Of a stretch of 64,000 bases of DNA, positions 31,295-41,091 are shown piece after piece. Positions within the stretch are counted from its first letter, which is position 1. Each line of letters starts with the position of its first letter. This DNA is from Pseudomonas fulva (lineage in GTDB: Bacteria > Pseudomonadota > Gammaproteobacteria > Pseudomonadales > Pseudomonadaceae). The position numbers were made by a program, and so were the translations under genes. The notes below the pieces were generated by a model. That model searched no databases. It saw only the letters and a list, made by a program, of their open reading frames with translations, and was not told the DNA's origin. The stretch spans positions 4,216,001-4,280,000 of the forward strand of contig NZ_CP082928.1 in NCBI RefSeq assembly GCF_023517795.1, read 5' to 3'.

Positions 31295-32307
31295 TGCAGC
31301 AGCGTGAACGCTCACCTTCGGAAAGCCTGTTCTGGCCGGTGGTCTGGGCCGTAGGGCTGCACGTGCTGATGTTCGGCATGCTGTTCGTCAGTTTCGCCTT
31401 CGCGCCCGAGCTGCCGCCTGCAAAACCCATCGTGCAGGCTACCCTGTACCAATTGAAGTCGCAGAGCCAGGCCACCACCCAGACCAACCAGAAGATTGCC
31501 GGCGAGGCCAAGAAGACCGCTGCGCCGCAATTCGAAACCGAACAACTCGAGCAGAAAAAGGCCGAGCAGGAAAAGCAGGCGCAGGCCGAAGCGCAGAAGC
31601 AGCAGGCCGCTAAAGCAGCGGAACAAAAGAAAGTCGAGGAAGCTCGAAAGGCGGATGCGGCGAAAAAGGCAGAGGCCGATGCCGCTGCGGCGAAAGCCGC
31701 CGAGCAGAAAAAGCTGGCCGACGTCGCCAAGGCGAAGGCCGCGCTGGAGGCCGACAAGAAGAAGGCCGCTGAAGCGGAAGCGAAGAAGAAAGCTGCCGAG
31801 GATGCCAAGAAAAAGGCAGCCGAAGAGGCGAAGAAGAAAGCGGCGGCAGATGCAGCGAAGAAGAAAGCTGCTGAAGACGCCAAGAAGAAGGCCAATGCAC
31901 AGGCAGCGGAGCGCAAGGCGGTCGAGGACAAGAAGGCAGCTGCGCTGGCCGAGTTGTTGTCCGAGGATACCGAGCGCCAGCAAGCACTGGCCGAAACCCA
32001 GGGTGACCAGGTGGCCGGCAGCCTCGACGATCTGATCGTCAAGCTGGTAAGCGAGCAGTGGCGACGTCCGCCGTCCGCTCGCAACGGCATGAGTGTCGAG
32101 GTACTGATCGAAATGCTGCCGGACGGCACCATCGTCAATGCCAGCGTCAGTCGCTCCAGTGGCGACTCGCCTTTCGACAGTTCGGCGGTACAGGCAGTAC
32201 GCAACGTGGGGCGTATTGCGGAAATGCAGCAACTTGATCGCGCCACGTTCGATCGGCTTTACCGGCAGCGTCGTGCCGTCTTCAAACCGGAGGATTTAGG
32301 TCTGTGA
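31294..32307 (+). CDS. tolA: Tol-Pal system energy-transducing protein TolA
   Basis: A 337-aa protein that spans the periplasm from TolQR to TolB/Pal. Domain I: membrane helix about 13-35 ([20 protein letters not shown]). Domain II: a long Ala/Lys/Glu helix (about 70-220) built from repeats such as [20 protein letters not shown]. Domain III: a globular C-terminus (about 240-337) with [20 protein letters not shown]. It overlaps tolR by 1 bp and tolB by 4 bp (GTGA). Confidence 0.96.
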   Translation: MQQRERSPSESLFWPVVWAVGLHVLMFGMLFVSFAFAPELPPAKPIVQATLYQLKSQSQATTQTNQKIAGEAKKTAAPQFETEQLEQKKAEQEKQAQAEAQKQQAAKAAEQKKVEEARKADAAKKAEADAAAAKAAEQKKLADVAKAKAALEADKKKAAEAEAKKKAAEDAKKKAAEEAKKKAAADAAKKKAAEDAKKKANAQAAERKAVEDKKAAALAELLSEDTERQQALAETQGDQVAGSLDDLIVKLVSEQWRRPPSARNGMSVEVLIEMLPDGTIVNASVSRSSGDSPFDSSAVQAVRNVGRIAEMQQLDRATFDRLYRQRRAVFKPEDLGL

Positions 32308-33602
32308 ATACCCTGATGCGAATCGTTGTACTGGGTCTGGCCATGCTGGTCGGCAGCGTGCAAGCGGCTGACCCTTTGGTCATCAGTACCGGTACTGATC
32401 GAGCCACTCCCATTGCCGTGGTGCCGTTCGGCTGGCAGGGCGGCAACGTGCTGCCGGAAGACATCGCCACCATCGTCGGTAACGACCTGCGCAACTCCGG
32501 CGTGTTCGAGCCGATTCCGCGGCAGAACATGATCAGCCTGCCGACTCAGGGCAGTGAAGTCATCTATCGCGACTGGAAGGCGCTCGGCGCCCAGTACGTG
32601 CTGGTCGGCAACATCGTGCCCAATGGCGCGCGCCTGCAGGTGCAGTTCGCACTGTTCAACGTGGCGACCGAGCAGCAGGTGCTCACCGGCACCGTGGGCG
32701 GTGGTACCGATCAACTGCGCGACATGGCTCACCATATCGCCGACCAGTCGTTCGAGAAGCTCACCGGCGTGAAGGGTGCGTTTTCCACGCGCATGCTGTA
32801 CGTCACCGCCGAGCGTTTCGGGGTGAATAATACCCGCTATACCCTGCAGCGTTCCGACTATGACGGCGCCCGCGCCGTGACCCTGCTGCAGTCGCGCGAG
32901 CCGATCCTGTCGCCTTCGTTCGCTTCCGACGGCAAGCGTATCGCCTACGTGTCGTTCGAGCAGAAGCGCCCGCGCATCTTCGTGCAGCACATCGACACCG
33001 GTCGTCGCGAGCAGGTCACCAACTTCGAAGGCCTCAATGGCGCACCGGCCTGGTCGCCGGATGGCACCAAGTTAGCGTTCACCCTGTCGCGTGACGGCAA
33101 CCCGGAAATCTATGTAATGGACATGGGTTCGCGGAATCTGCGCCGCGTCACCAATCATTCGGCCATCGATACCGAACCGTTCTGGGGTAAGGATGGGCAA
33201 ACCATCTACTTCACTTCCGACCGTTCCGGTAAACCACAAATTTATAAGACCAACATCAACTCTGGTGCGGTCGAACGAGTGACCTTCGTCGGTAATTACA
33301 ATGCCAACCCTAAATTGTCTGCCGACGAAAAAACCCTGGTAATGATTCATCGCCAGGATGGTTACACCGTGTTCAAGGTAGCGGCTCAGGACCTCGAGCG
33401 TGGCAATCTGCGTATTCTTTCCGACACAAGTTTGGATGAGTCGCCTACTGTTGCGCCCAATGGCACCATGCTAATCTACGCTACCCGCCAGCAGGGGCGG
33501 GGAGTCCTGATGTTAGCGTCCACCAATGGTCGCGTTAGGCTCCCTCTACCTACCGCTCAAGGCGAAGTTCGAGAGCCATCCTGGTCCCCCTTCCTGAACT
33601 GA
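32304..33602 (+). CDS. tolB: Tol-Pal system periplasmic protein TolB
   Basis: A 432-aa periplasmic protein starting at GTG, with a signal peptide ([18 protein letters not shown], cleavage near residue 21). The N-terminal domain is followed by a six-blade beta-propeller whose blades repeat the pattern [20 protein letters not shown]. It binds Pal and TolA. The last 300 bp use codons slightly less GC-biased than upstream. Ends 57 bp before pal. Confidence 0.97.
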   Translation: MNTLMRIVVLGLAMLVGSVQAADPLVISTGTDRATPIAVVPFGWQGGNVLPEDIATIVGNDLRNSGVFEPIPRQNMISLPTQGSEVIYRDWKALGAQYVLVGNIVPNGARLQVQFALFNVATEQQVLTGTVGGGTDQLRDMAHHIADQSFEKLTGVKGAFSTRMLYVTAERFGVNNTRYTLQRSDYDGARAVTLLQSREPILSPSFASDGKRIAYVSFEQKRPRIFVQHIDTGRREQVTNFEGLNGAPAWSPDGTKLAFTLSRDGNPEIYVMDMGSRNLRRVTNHSAIDTEPFWGKDGQTIYFTSDRSGKPQIYKTNINSGAVERVTFVGNYNANPKLSADEKTLVMIHRQDGYTVFKVAAQDLERGNLRILSDTSLDESPTVAPNGTMLIYATRQQGRGVLMLASTNGRVRLPLPTAQGEVREPSWSPFLN

Positions 33603-33659
33603 TGCGCGGTGCTTTACCTGTTTGATGCTTAACACACTGGGGTTCATTAGGAGTTACAC

Positions 33660-34157
33660 ATGGAAATGCTGAAATTTGGCAAGTTTGCTGCACTGAGCCT
33701 GGCTCTCGCCGTGGCTGTTGGCTGTTCCTCCAAAGGCGGTGACACCGCTGGCGAAGGCGCTGTAGATCCGAACGCTGGCTACGGTGCCAACACCGGTGCC
33801 GTTGACGGTAGCCTGAGTGAAGAAGCCGCTCTGCGCGCTATCACCACTTTCTACTTTGAATACGACAGCTCCGACCTGAAGCCGGAAGCCATGCGCGCTC
33901 TGGACGTTCATGCCAAGGACCTGAAAGGCAACGGCGCTCGCGTCGTTCTGGAAGGCCACGCTGACGAGCGCGGTACCCGCGAATACAACATGGCTCTGGG
34001 CGAGCGTCGTGCCAAGGCCGTTCAACGCTACCTGGTTCTGCAGGGCGTTTCCCCGGCTCAGCTGGAAGTTGTTTCCTACGGTGAAGAGCGTCCTGTTGCC
34101 ACCGGCAACGACGAGCAATCCTGGGCTCAGAACCGTCGCGTCGAACTGCGTAAGTAA
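33660..34157 (+). CDS. pal: Peptidoglycan-associated lipoprotein Pal (OprL)
   Basis: A 165-aa outer-membrane lipoprotein. Signal with lipobox AVGC (Cys22, MAVAVGC-like [11 protein letters not shown]), a Gly/Asp-rich linker, then an OmpA-like domain that holds peptidoglycan: [20 protein letters not shown] and the diaminopimelate-binding [20 protein letters not shown]. Nearly identical to P. aeruginosa OprL. It has its own GGAG Shine-Dalgarno and is followed 6 bp later by cpoB. Confidence 0.98.
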   Translation: MEMLKFGKFAALSLALAVAVGCSSKGGDTAGEGAVDPNAGYGANTGAVDGSLSEEAALRAITTFYFEYDSSDLKPEAMRALDVHAKDLKGNGARVVLEGHADERGTREYNMALGERRAKAVQRYLVLQGVSPAQLEVVSYGEERPVATGNDEQSWAQNRRVELRK

Positions 34158-34163
34158 TTCGAT

Positions 34164-34985
34164 ATGCGAACGTGCCGACGTGTAGTAACCGTTTTGGCTC
34201 TGAGCCTGCCGCTTGCGGCCTGGGCTCAGGTTCCCGTTCAGGATGGCAGTACCGGCAACGGTAGTAGTTATCCGGCAGGCGGTGGCGGCACGTCCGGCGC
34301 CTACGCTGGAGGTGGAGTGCAAACTCCATCTACAGCGCAGGGCATGCTGTTCAGTCAGCTCCAGCAGATGCAGCAGGAAATTGCGCAACTGCGTGGCATG
34401 CTCGAAGTGCAGCAGAACGATATTCAGCGTTTGAAGCAGGAAAGCCTGGAACGTTATCAGGACCTCGACAAACGACTGAGCAGTGGGGCCGCCGCTGGCG
34501 CAGCCGCCACCCAGAATTCCACAGCCGCGGGTGCCAGCAATGGCGCCGGTGGTGCTTCCGCAGGTGCCGGTGACGCAGGGGCGCAAGCTTCCGGCGAACC
34601 GGCCGATCCGGCGAAGGAAAAGCTGTTCTACGACGCCGCTTTCGACCTGATCAAAGCCAAGGATTTCGACAAGGCCAGCCAGGCCTTCGCCGCTTTCCTG
34701 CGTCGCTATCCCAACAGCCAGTACGCCGGCAATGCCCAGTACTGGTTGGGCGAAGTGAACCTTGCCAAGGGCGACCTGCAAGGTGCTGGCCAGGCGTTCG
34801 CCAAGGTCAGCCAGGCCTACCCGCAGCATTCCAAGGTCCCGGATTCCCTCTACAAGCTGGCCGATGTGGAGATCCGCCTGGGCAACAACGACAAGGCCAA
34901 GGGCATCCTCCAGCAGGTCATCGCCCAGTACCCTGGTACCTCCGCCGCCCAGTTGGCGCAGCGCGATCTGCAGCGAATCCGCTAA
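34164..34985 (+). CDS. cpoB: Cell division coordinator CpoB (YbgF)
   Basis: A 273-aa periplasmic protein that links TolA and PBP1B activity to septal constriction. It has a signal peptide (VVTVLALSLPLAAWAQ, cleavage after AWA) and a trimerising coiled coil (about 55-105: QLQQMQQEIAQLRGMLEVQQ). A low-complexity Ala/Gly linker (about 108-148) and three TPR repeats follow (DLIKAKDFDKASQAFAAFLR and following). Terminator 20 bp past the stop. Confidence 0.95.
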   Translation: MRTCRRVVTVLALSLPLAAWAQVPVQDGSTGNGSSYPAGGGGTSGAYAGGGVQTPSTAQGMLFSQLQQMQQEIAQLRGMLEVQQNDIQRLKQESLERYQDLDKRLSSGAAAGAAATQNSTAAGASNGAGGASAGAGDAGAQASGEPADPAKEKLFYDAAFDLIKAKDFDKASQAFAAFLRRYPNSQYAGNAQYWLGEVNLAKGDLQGAGQAFAKVSQAYPQHSKVPDSLYKLADVEIRLGNNDKAKGILQQVIAQYPGTSAAQLAQRDLQRIR

Positions 34986-35004
34986 GCTGAAGCCGCTTCT
35001 AGAA

Positions 35005-35027
35005 ACCCGCGCCCGTCGCGGGTTTTT
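35005..35027 (+). terminator. Intrinsic terminator of the tol-pal operon
   Basis: A 7-bp GC stem (35005-35011 with 35017-35023) followed by TTTTT, 20 bp after the cpoB stop. It separates the tol-pal cluster from queE. Confidence 0.8.
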
Positions 35028-35159
35028 CATGCCCTTGGAAAGCGGGGCGTCGCGCGCCACCTGAAAAATGGCTTGTCGCGGTTTATTTCGTTTAGAATTG
35101 CCGCCCTTTTTCGCAACGGAGGCGGATGGCCTGTTTCGCCGTCACGCCCGGTGCCCCCT

Positions 35160-35807
35160 ATGAAAGATACCCTGCGCATCACCGAGATCTTTTTCTCGCT
35201 GCAGGGGGAAGCGCGTACCGCTGGCTTGCCGACGGTATTCGTGCGCCTGACCGGCTGCCCCCTGCGCTGTCAATACTGCGACACCGCTTACGCGTTCAGC
35301 GGCGGCGAGCTGCTTACCCTGGATGCCATCCTCGAGCAGGTGGCGCGATATCGCCCCCGCTACGTCTGCGTGACCGGCGGTGAACCGCTGGCGCAGCCGA
35401 ACTGCATCCCCCTGCTCGAGAAGCTGTGCGATGCCGGCTATGACGTGTCCCTGGAGACCAGTGGCGCGCTGGACGTTTCGGCTGTCGATTCGCGGGTCAG
35501 CAAGGTCGTCGACCTGAAAACACCCGGCTCGGCCGAGATGGGCCGCAACCGCTACGAGAACATCGTGCACCTGCAGCCGCGCGACCAGGTCAAGTTTGTG
35601 ATCTGTTCTCGGGAGGACTACGACTGGTCGGTCAGCAAGGTCATTCAGTACGACCTTTCCGAGCGAGTTGGTGAAGTGTTGTTCTCACCCAGCCATGGGC
35701 AGGTCAGTGGCCGTCAACTGGCCGAATGGGTGATTGCCGACAACCTGCCGGTACGCATGCAGCTGCAGCTGCACAAGATTCTTTGGAATGACGAGCCGGG
35801 GCACTGA
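35160..35807 (+). CDS. queE: 7-carboxy-7-deazaguanine synthase QueE
   Basis: A 215-aa radical SAM enzyme that converts 6-carboxytetrahydropterin into CDG on the way to queuosine. The Fe-S cluster Cys33, Cys37 and Cys40 lie in [16 protein letters not shown], and the SAM-side GGEP is in [15 protein letters not shown] at 35160 ([20 protein letters not shown]) is the family start; the upstream extension overlaps the promoter. queC begins 1 bp after its stop. Confidence 0.96.
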   Translation: MKDTLRITEIFFSLQGEARTAGLPTVFVRLTGCPLRCQYCDTAYAFSGGELLTLDAILEQVARYRPRYVCVTGGEPLAQPNCIPLLEKLCDAGYDVSLETSGALDVSAVDSRVSKVVDLKTPGSAEMGRNRYENIVHLQPRDQVKFVICSREDYDWSVSKVIQYDLSERVGEVLFSPSHGQVSGRQLAEWVIADNLPVRMQLQLHKILWNDEPGH

Positions 35808-35808
35808 T

Positions 35809-36483
35809 ATGAGCGGAAAGAAAGCGGTCATCCTGCTGTCGGGCGGTCTCGATTCCGCCACCGTCGTGGCGATGGCCAGGGAGCAGGGATACAGCTGCTA
35901 CAGCATGAGTTTCGACTATGGGCAGCGTCATCGCTCCGAACTGCAGGCAGCCGAACGTGTGGCGCGTCAGCTGGGCGTGATCGAGCACAAGGTCATCGGC
36001 ATCAACCTCGACGGCATCGGCGGCTCGGCGCTGACCGATGCCCGCATCGAGGTGCCGCAGAGCCCGACCACGGGCATCCCGGTCACCTACGTGCCGGCGC
36101 GTAATACTGTGTTTCTGTCCCTGGCGCTGGGGTGGGCCGAGGTGCTGGAGGCCCAGGACATCTTTATCGGTGTCAATGCGGTGGACTATTCGGGCTACCC
36201 GGACTGCCGGCCGGAATTCGTCAACGCCTTCGAGCACATGGCCAACCTGGCGACCAAGATGGGTGTGGAAGGGCAGCGCATTCGTATCCAGGCGCCGTTG
36301 CAGATGCTCAGCAAGGCCGAGATCGTGCAGGCCGGCTCGCGCCTGGGCGTGGATTACGGCCTGACGGTTTCCTGCTACCTGGCGGATGCCGACGGCCGCG
36401 CCTGCGGCAAGTGTGACAGCTGTCGGTTGCGTGCGGCCGGTTTTGCAGCGGCCGCTATGCCCGACCCAACACGCTATCAGTAA
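35809..36483 (+). CDS. queC: 7-cyano-7-deazaguanine synthase QueC
   Basis: A 224-aa ATP-dependent enzyme that turns CDG plus ammonia into preQ0. P-loop [17 protein letters not shown] (about 7-23), [10 protein letters not shown], and the zinc-binding cysteines SCYL plus [12 protein letters not shown] at the C-terminus. It is coupled to queE. The tRNA-Lys gene follows 59 bp downstream; tRNA-Lys itself is not a queuosine substrate, so the neighbourhood is not functional. Confidence 0.97.
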   Translation: MSGKKAVILLSGGLDSATVVAMAREQGYSCYSMSFDYGQRHRSELQAAERVARQLGVIEHKVIGINLDGIGGSALTDARIEVPQSPTTGIPVTYVPARNTVFLSLALGWAEVLEAQDIFIGVNAVDYSGYPDCRPEFVNAFEHMANLATKMGVEGQRIRIQAPLQMLSKAEIVQAGSRLGVDYGLTVSCYLADADGRACGKCDSCRLRAAGFAAAAMPDPTRYQ

Positions 36484-36500
36484 AAAAGTTTCGGTGGGTG

Positions 36501-36528
36501 TTGAATTCCTGAATTAAATCAGTATTAT
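36501..36528 (+). promoter_or_regulatory. Candidate sigma-70 promoter of tRNA-Lys
   Basis: TTGAAT (36501-36506) and TATTAT (36523-36528) are separated by 16 bp, just upstream of the tRNA. Predicted start is about 36535, 8 nt before the mature 5' end. Confidence 0.55.
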
Positions 36529-36542
36529 ACCGCTCGCACCAC

Positions 36543-36618
36543 GGGTCGTTAGCTCAGTTGGTAGAGCAGTTGGCTTTTAACCAATTGGTCGTAGGTTCGA
36601 ATCCTACACGACCCACCA
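36543..36618 (+). tRNA. tRNA-Lys (anticodon UUU)
   Basis: 76 nt with encoded CCA. The acceptor stem pairs 36543-36549 with 36608-36614. The D arm GCTC/GAGC, anticodon loop CTTTTAA with TTT at 36576-36578, and T arm GTAGG/CCTAC with TTCGAAT are all present. In P. aeruginosa the tRNA-Lys at this place is an integration site for large islands; here it is intact and no island follows. Confidence 0.98.
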
Positions 36619-36646
36619 TCTCAAGCCTTCCAAGCGAAGGCGCACT

Positions 36647-36682
36647 AAAAAGCCCGAATCTCGAGAGAGGTTCGGGCTTTTT
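36647..36682. terminator. Bidirectional intrinsic terminator between tRNA-Lys and ilvE
   Basis: A perfect 12-bp stem (36647-36658 with 36671-36682) with A-run and T-run ends; a short inner TCTC/GAGA helix closes the loop. It serves the tRNA (+) and ilvE (-). Confidence 0.88.
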
Positions 36683-36737
36683 GGTTTCTGTCTCGAGGAA
36701 CCGGGCTGGCAGCTCAGGGAGCTGCCAGCTGCGCGGT

Positions 36738-37757
36738 TTACACCTTGACGATCCAGCCTTGCGGCGCCTCGACGTCACCGGACTGCACGCCAGTGAGCTC
36801 GGCGTACAGGCGGCTGACCACCGGCCCCACTTCCTTCTCGCTGTAGAACACGTGCAGCTTGCCGTTGTACTCGATGCCACCGATCGGCGTGATCACCGCG
36901 GCGGTGCCGCAGGCGCCGGCTTCCTTGAAGTCGCTCAGCTTGTCGATGAACACGTCACCCTCGATGACCTTCAGGCCCAGGCGGCTTTGCGCCAACTCGA
37001 TCAGCGACAGGCGCGTGATGCCTGGCAATACCGATGGCGACTTCGGGGTGACGAATTCATCGTTATGGGTGATGGCGAAGAAGTTGGCCGAACCGACTTC
37101 CTCGATCTTGGTGTGGGTCTGCGGGTCGAGGTAGATGCAGTCGGCGAAGTTGTTCTTCTTGGCTTGCGATCCCGGCATCAGGCTGGCGGCATAGTTGCCG
37201 CCGACCTTGGCGGCCCCGGTGCCCTGGGGCGCGGCGCGGTCGTAGCCGGAGATCACGAAGTTGTTCGGCTTCATGCCGCCCTTGAAGTATGGGCCGACCG
37301 GGATGCAGAACACCGAGAAGATGAATTCGGGTGCGGTGCGCACGCCGATGTTGTCGCCCACACCGATCACGAACGGACGCAGGTACAGCGCACCACCGGA
37401 GCCGTAGGGGGGAATGAAGCGTTCGTTGGCCTTGACCACCTGCTTGCAGGCTTCGATGAACTGCTCGGTCGACGGCGCCGGCATCAGCAGGCGTGTGCAG
37501 CTGCGCTGCATGCGCAGGGCGTTCTGGTCGGGGCGGAACAGGTTGATCGAACCGTCCTTGCAACGGTAGGCCTTGAGGCCCTCGAAGCATTGCTGACCAT
37601 AGTGCAGGGCAGTGGAGCCCTCGCTGATGTGCAGCACGTTGTCCTCGGTCAGCGTGCCCTGGTCCCAGTCACCGTCGCGCCAGTGCGACAGGTAGCGCTG
37701 GTCGGTCTTGATGTAGTCGAAACCCAGCTTGTCCCATTCGATGTTTTCGTAAGCCAT
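36738..37757 (-). CDS. ilvE: Branched-chain amino acid aminotransferase IlvE
   Basis: A 339-aa fold-type IV PLP aminotransferase that interconverts Leu, Ile and Val with their 2-oxo acids. The PLP lysine lies in AAKVGGNYAASLMPG (about 195-209), with EEVGSANFFAITHNDE and GACGTAAVITPIGGIEY for cofactor phosphate and substrate loops. It is the eukaryote-like BCAT group (about 340 aa) rather than the 309-aa E. coli type. ATG at 37757 (MAYENIEWDKLGFDYIKT) is preceded by AGGATGTC. Confidence 0.95.
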   Translation of the reverse strand: MAYENIEWDKLGFDYIKTDQRYLSHWRDGDWDQGTLTEDNVLHISEGSTALHYGQQCFEGLKAYRCKDGSINLFRPDQNALRMQRSCTRLLMPAPSTEQFIEACKQVVKANERFIPPYGSGGALYLRPFVIGVGDNIGVRTAPEFIFSVFCIPVGPYFKGGMKPNNFVISGYDRAAPQGTGAAKVGGNYAASLMPGSQAKKNNFADCIYLDPQTHTKIEEVGSANFFAITHNDEFVTPKSPSVLPGITRLSLIELAQSRLGLKVIEGDVFIDKLSDFKEAGACGTAAVITPIGGIEYNGKLHVFYSEKEVGPVVSRLYAELTGVQSGDVEAPQGWIVKV

Positions 37758-38139
37758 GACATCCTCAATCGCTGAACGGCCACTGCGGCGTGCGTATGTC
37801 CGTTGATTTTCCAGGGTGATCGCACAGGTGTGGGCTTGTGCGATCAGGTAAAAGGGGTGGGCTGCTTGGTCCATCAGGCCTTATGGAGGCTCGCCTGACG
37901 GAATAACGATGGCCGTAGGGGTGATGATGCGGCGGATTATCGCGGCGATCAACCGGTGTCGCGCCAGCAGGTGGGGCGAGATTGAAAAAACCGCGTCAAT
38001 GCCCTTACCATGCGCGCCCGCGCAAGGCCTGCGTCGCCCATTGTCGGGTACCTCGGCCGTGCAGGGGGCCGACCGGCGCAGCGCGTCTGGCGGTATACTC
38101 CACGCCCCGTGCAGATAGACCTCGATAGGCCCTGACGAC
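37758..38139. other. Divergent intergenic region ilvE / nadA
   Basis: 382 bp with no supportable gene. It holds both promoters; a TATACT -10-like box at 38094-38099 is placed for nadA. No tRNA, integrase or direct repeat is visible. In P. aeruginosa the sequence before nadA is the pqs-phnAB-pqsR cluster, which is absent here. Confidence 0.6.
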
Positions 38140-39198
38140 ATGACGCAGATTGCCGAACGACTTCTTGTCCAGGCTCACCTCGATGCCAAGCAGCCAGAGA
38201 CGCTGACGGCGGAGCAGGAAGCGTTCTACCGTGATGAAATTGGCAAGGAGCTCAAGCGCCAGAACGCCGTTCTGGTCGCCCATTATTACTGCGACCCGGT
38301 GCTGCAGGCGTTGGCCGAAGAGACCGGCGGCTGCGTGTCCGACTCCCTGGAGATGGCGCGTTTCGGCAACCAGCACGCGGCGCAGACCGTACTGGTGGCT
38401 GGCGTCAAGTTCATGGGCGAGACGGCGAAGATCCTCAACCCGGAAAAACGCGTGCTGATGCCGACGCTGGAGGCCACCTGTTCGCTCGATCTGGGTTGCC
38501 CGGTCGACGAGTTCGCCGCCTTCTGCGATCAGCATCCGCAGCGCACGGTGGTCGTTTATGCCAACACCTCGGCTGCCGTGAAGGCGCGCGCCGACTGGGT
38601 GGTGACCTCCAGTTGCGCGGTGGAGATCGTCGAGCACCTGATGGATAACGGCGAGAGCATCATCTGGGCACCGGACCAGCACCTGGGCCGCTACATCCAG
38701 AACAACACCGGCGCTGACATGTTGCTCTGGGACGGTGCCTGCATCGTTCACGAGGAATTCAAGGCCCGCCAGCTTCAGGAAATGAAGGCGCTGTACCCCG
38801 ACGCCGCCGTGCTGGTGCACCCCGAGTCGCCAACCGCGGTGATCGAGCTGGCCGATGCGGTCGGCTCGACCAGCCAGTTGATCGCCGCCGCCCAGCGCAT
38901 GCCCAACAAGACCTTTATCGTCGCCACCGACCGCGGCATCTTCTACAAGATGCAGCAGCTGTGCCCGGACAAGGCGTTCGTCGCCGCGCCGACCGCCGGC
39001 AACGGCGCGGCGTGCCGCAGTTGCGCCAACTGCCCGTGGATGGCCATGAACACCCTGCAACGCACCCTGCAGTGCCTGCGCGAGGGCAGCAACGAAGTGT
39101 TCGTGGATCCCGCACTGATTCCGCGGGCCATCAAGCCGCTCAAGCGGATGCTGGACTTCACCCAGGCCGCCCGCCTGAAGCTGGCCGGCAACGCCTGA
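38140..39198 (+). CDS. nadA: Quinolinate synthase NadA
   Basis: A 352-aa [4Fe-4S] enzyme that condenses iminoaspartate and DHAP to quinolinate in NAD synthesis. Cluster and substrate residues: [19 protein letters not shown], the [15 protein letters not shown] segment and the C-terminal [19 protein letters not shown]. Length is normal for the Pseudomonas enzyme. A GC-rich hairpin without a T-tract follows (39204-39231). Confidence 0.97.
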   Translation: MTQIAERLLVQAHLDAKQPETLTAEQEAFYRDEIGKELKRQNAVLVAHYYCDPVLQALAEETGGCVSDSLEMARFGNQHAAQTVLVAGVKFMGETAKILNPEKRVLMPTLEATCSLDLGCPVDEFAAFCDQHPQRTVVVYANTSAAVKARADWVVTSSCAVEIVEHLMDNGESIIWAPDQHLGRYIQNNTGADMLLWDGACIVHEEFKARQLQEMKALYPDAAVLVHPESPTAVIELADAVGSTSQLIAAAQRMPNKTFIVATDRGIFYKMQQLCPDKAFVAAPTAGNGAACRSCANCPWMAMNTLQRTLQCLREGSNEVFVDPALIPRAIKPLKRMLDFTQAARLKLAGNA

Positions 39199-39244
39199 TC
39201 ATCAGCGGCACGGGCGATCGCTCGTGCCGCTCATTGCAGCGCCA

Positions 39245-40681
39245 TCAGCCGCGCAGCATTTCCTCGGTCATCCGCTTCTCTTCGATCAACTCCTTCTGCC
39301 GTGCGTCGATGCGCGAGGCCATCTGGAAGTTGTTGGCCGCACGACGCTTGGCGAAGTCGAGCTGCTCGATGGCCTGGTTGAAGTCGCCGACCAGGGCGAA
39401 GTATTCGGCGCGGGCCTGGTGCAAGCCAATGGTATTGCCGCTCAGCCCGCGTACTTCCGCCACCTGATACCAGACATCCGGATCCTTCATGCGCCGCTTG
39501 AGCAGGTCGTTGAGCGCCTGCTCGGCGGCGGGGATCTTGCGCTGCTTGAGCAGCAGGTCGATGCGCGCCTGGTTCACCGGGTAGTTGCTGGGGTACAGCT
39601 CGAGCAGGCGGGTGACGCGTTGCTCGGTAGCCGGCAGGCGATTGGCCGCCGAGTCCAGGCTGATCTGCGCCAGGTTGTAGGTGATGTCGTTGGGCGCCTT
39701 CTGCAGCAACGGCGCGAGTACCTCGCGCGCCTCGTCGAACTGGCCGCCCTTGGTCAGGGCGATGGCCAGGCCGTAGCGCGCCGTGTCCATGTTCGGGTTT
39801 TCGTCGAGCTGGGCGCGGAAGCGCTTGGCGGCGATGCCGGGGGTTTCCTCGTAGGTCAGCTGCACCCGCGCGCGCATCAGCTGGTAGCGCAGGCTGTCTT
39901 CGGTGCCACCGCCAGGGAACTGCTCGGCGCGGTTGCGGGTATCGGCGATGCGCGATTCGGAGACCGGGTGGGTGAGCAGGAACTCCGGTGGCATGCGGTC
40001 GTAGCGGTACTGACGCATCAGGCGCTCGAACATGCTCGGCATCGAGCGCGGGTCGTAGCCGGCTTTCTCCAGGTTGACCAGGCCGATACGGTCGGCCTCC
40101 TGCTCGTTCTGCCGGGAGAAGCGCCGCTGTTCCTGAATGGCCGCCGCCTGGGTCGAGGCGATGGCGGCGATGCCGGCATCGCCGGCTCCGGCTGCAGCGG
40201 CGACGATACCGGCGAGCATGGCGGCCATCACCGGCAGCTGCATACGTTGCTGGGCTTCCAGGCCGCGGGCGAAGTGACGCTGCGACAGGTGCGCCAGTTC
40301 GTGGGCCAGCACCGAGGCGTATTCGCCTTCGGTCTGCGCATAAAGGAACAGGCCGCCGTTGACGCCGATGATCCCGCCGGGCGCGGCGAAGGCGTTGATC
40401 TGCGGGCTGTTGAGCAGCACGAATTCGAGACGCCGGTCCTGCACCTGGCTGGTCTCGGCCAGGCGGTAGACGCTGCTTTCGACGAAGTCCTTGAGCTGCG
40501 GGTCCGACAGCTGGCTGACCTGGCCGCGCACGATGCTCAGCCAGGCACGGCCCAACTGGTATTCCTGTTGCGGAGAGACCAGCGCGGAGCTGGCGTCGCC
40601 GAGGGAGGGCAGGTCACTGGCCATGGCCGGTTGGGCCAGCAGGCAGGCGAGCGTCAGCAGGGTGGGGCGCAGAACATTCAT
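39245..40681 (-). CDS. M48 family metalloprotease with TPRs, BepA/YfgC-like
   Basis: A 478-aa periplasmic protease, likely the orthologue of BepA, which helps assemble or degrade LptD at the outer membrane. Signal peptide MNVLRPTLLTLACLLAQPAMA. The M48 domain has the zinc motif HELAH in SVLAHELAHLSQRHFARGLE (about 125-144) and the third ligand in EQEADRIGLVNLEKAG. The C-terminal half (about 300-478) is helical TPR, for example YGLAIALTKGGQFDEAREVL. ATG 40681 is chosen at the signal peptide. Confidence 0.92.
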   Translation of the reverse strand: MNVLRPTLLTLACLLAQPAMASDLPSLGDASSALVSPQQEYQLGRAWLSIVRGQVSQLSDPQLKDFVESSVYRLAETSQVQDRRLEFVLLNSPQINAFAAPGGIIGVNGGLFLYAQTEGEYASVLAHELAHLSQRHFARGLEAQQRMQLPVMAAMLAGIVAAAAGAGDAGIAAIASTQAAAIQEQRRFSRQNEQEADRIGLVNLEKAGYDPRSMPSMFERLMRQYRYDRMPPEFLLTHPVSESRIADTRNRAEQFPGGGTEDSLRYQLMRARVQLTYEETPGIAAKRFRAQLDENPNMDTARYGLAIALTKGGQFDEAREVLAPLLQKAPNDITYNLAQISLDSAANRLPATEQRVTRLLELYPSNYPVNQARIDLLLKQRKIPAAEQALNDLLKRRMKDPDVWYQVAEVRGLSGNTIGLHQARAEYFALVGDFNQAIEQLDFAKRRAANNFQMASRIDARQKELIEEKRMTEEMLRG

Positions 40682-40790
40682 GCACAAGGCTCTTGTTTGA
40701 TCAGTGCCGTACTGTAGCCGGGTGGGCACTTGCCTGACCAGCGCCGACGGGCCCTGGGTTATGCTGTCGGCCTGCAAACGGGAGGGTGGT

Positions 40791-41042
40791 ATGAGTGATG
40801 TGTCGAGTTGGCAGGGCGAGCATCAGGCTGAGCTGGATGCCTGTGGGCTGAATTGCCCGCTGCCGCTGCTCAAGGCCAAGGTGGCGCTCAATGGCCTGGC
40901 CAGTGGCGAGGTGCTCAAGGTGTCGGCCACGGATGCCGGGTCGCAGCGCGACTTTCGAGCCTTCGCACGCCTGGCCGGCCACGCGCTGCTGCGCGAGGAA
41001 AGCGAGGCTGGAGTGTTTCGCTACTGGTTGCGCAAGGCGTAA
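40791..41042 (+). CDS. TusA-family sulfur carrier protein
   Basis: An 83-aa TusA-like protein with the catalytic Cys22 in ACGLNCPLPLLKAKVALNG (the CPxP motif). TusA proteins relay persulfide sulfur to tRNA thiolation or molybdenum cofactor. The P. aeruginosa gene at this place (PA1006) is needed for molybdate homeostasis and nitrate respiration, a plausible role here. ATG preceded by GGGAGGG. Divergent from the BepA-like gene (109 bp). Confidence 0.9.
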   Translation: MSDVSSWQGEHQAELDACGLNCPLPLLKAKVALNGLASGEVLKVSATDAGSQRDFRAFARLAGHALLREESEAGVFRYWLRKA

Positions 41043-41054
41043 CCCTGGGGGATG

Positions 41055-41083
41055 AAAAATGCCGCTCGAGAGCGGCATTTTTT
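41055..41083. terminator. Bidirectional intrinsic terminator
   Basis: A 12-bp stem (41055-41066 with 41071-41082), CGAG loop, A- and T-runs at the ends. It serves the TusA-like gene (+) and bcp (-). Confidence 0.9.
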
Positions 41084-41091
41084 CAACTGTA

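Noticed and set aside
34986..35159. preQ1 riboswitch before queE/queC
   Set aside because: The leader shows the cpoB terminator and a short gap only; no riboswitch-like stem-pseudoknot could be recognised.
36619..36737. Island attachment repeat next to tRNA-Lys
   Set aside because: No second copy of the tRNA 3' end and no integrase was seen in the following sequence.
36558..37775. 405-aa open frame antisense to ilvE
   Set aside because: It would also run through the tRNA-Lys gene and the terminator; shadow frame.
39204..39231. Hairpin after nadA as an intrinsic terminator
   Set aside because: Stem with G-U pairs but no T-tract.
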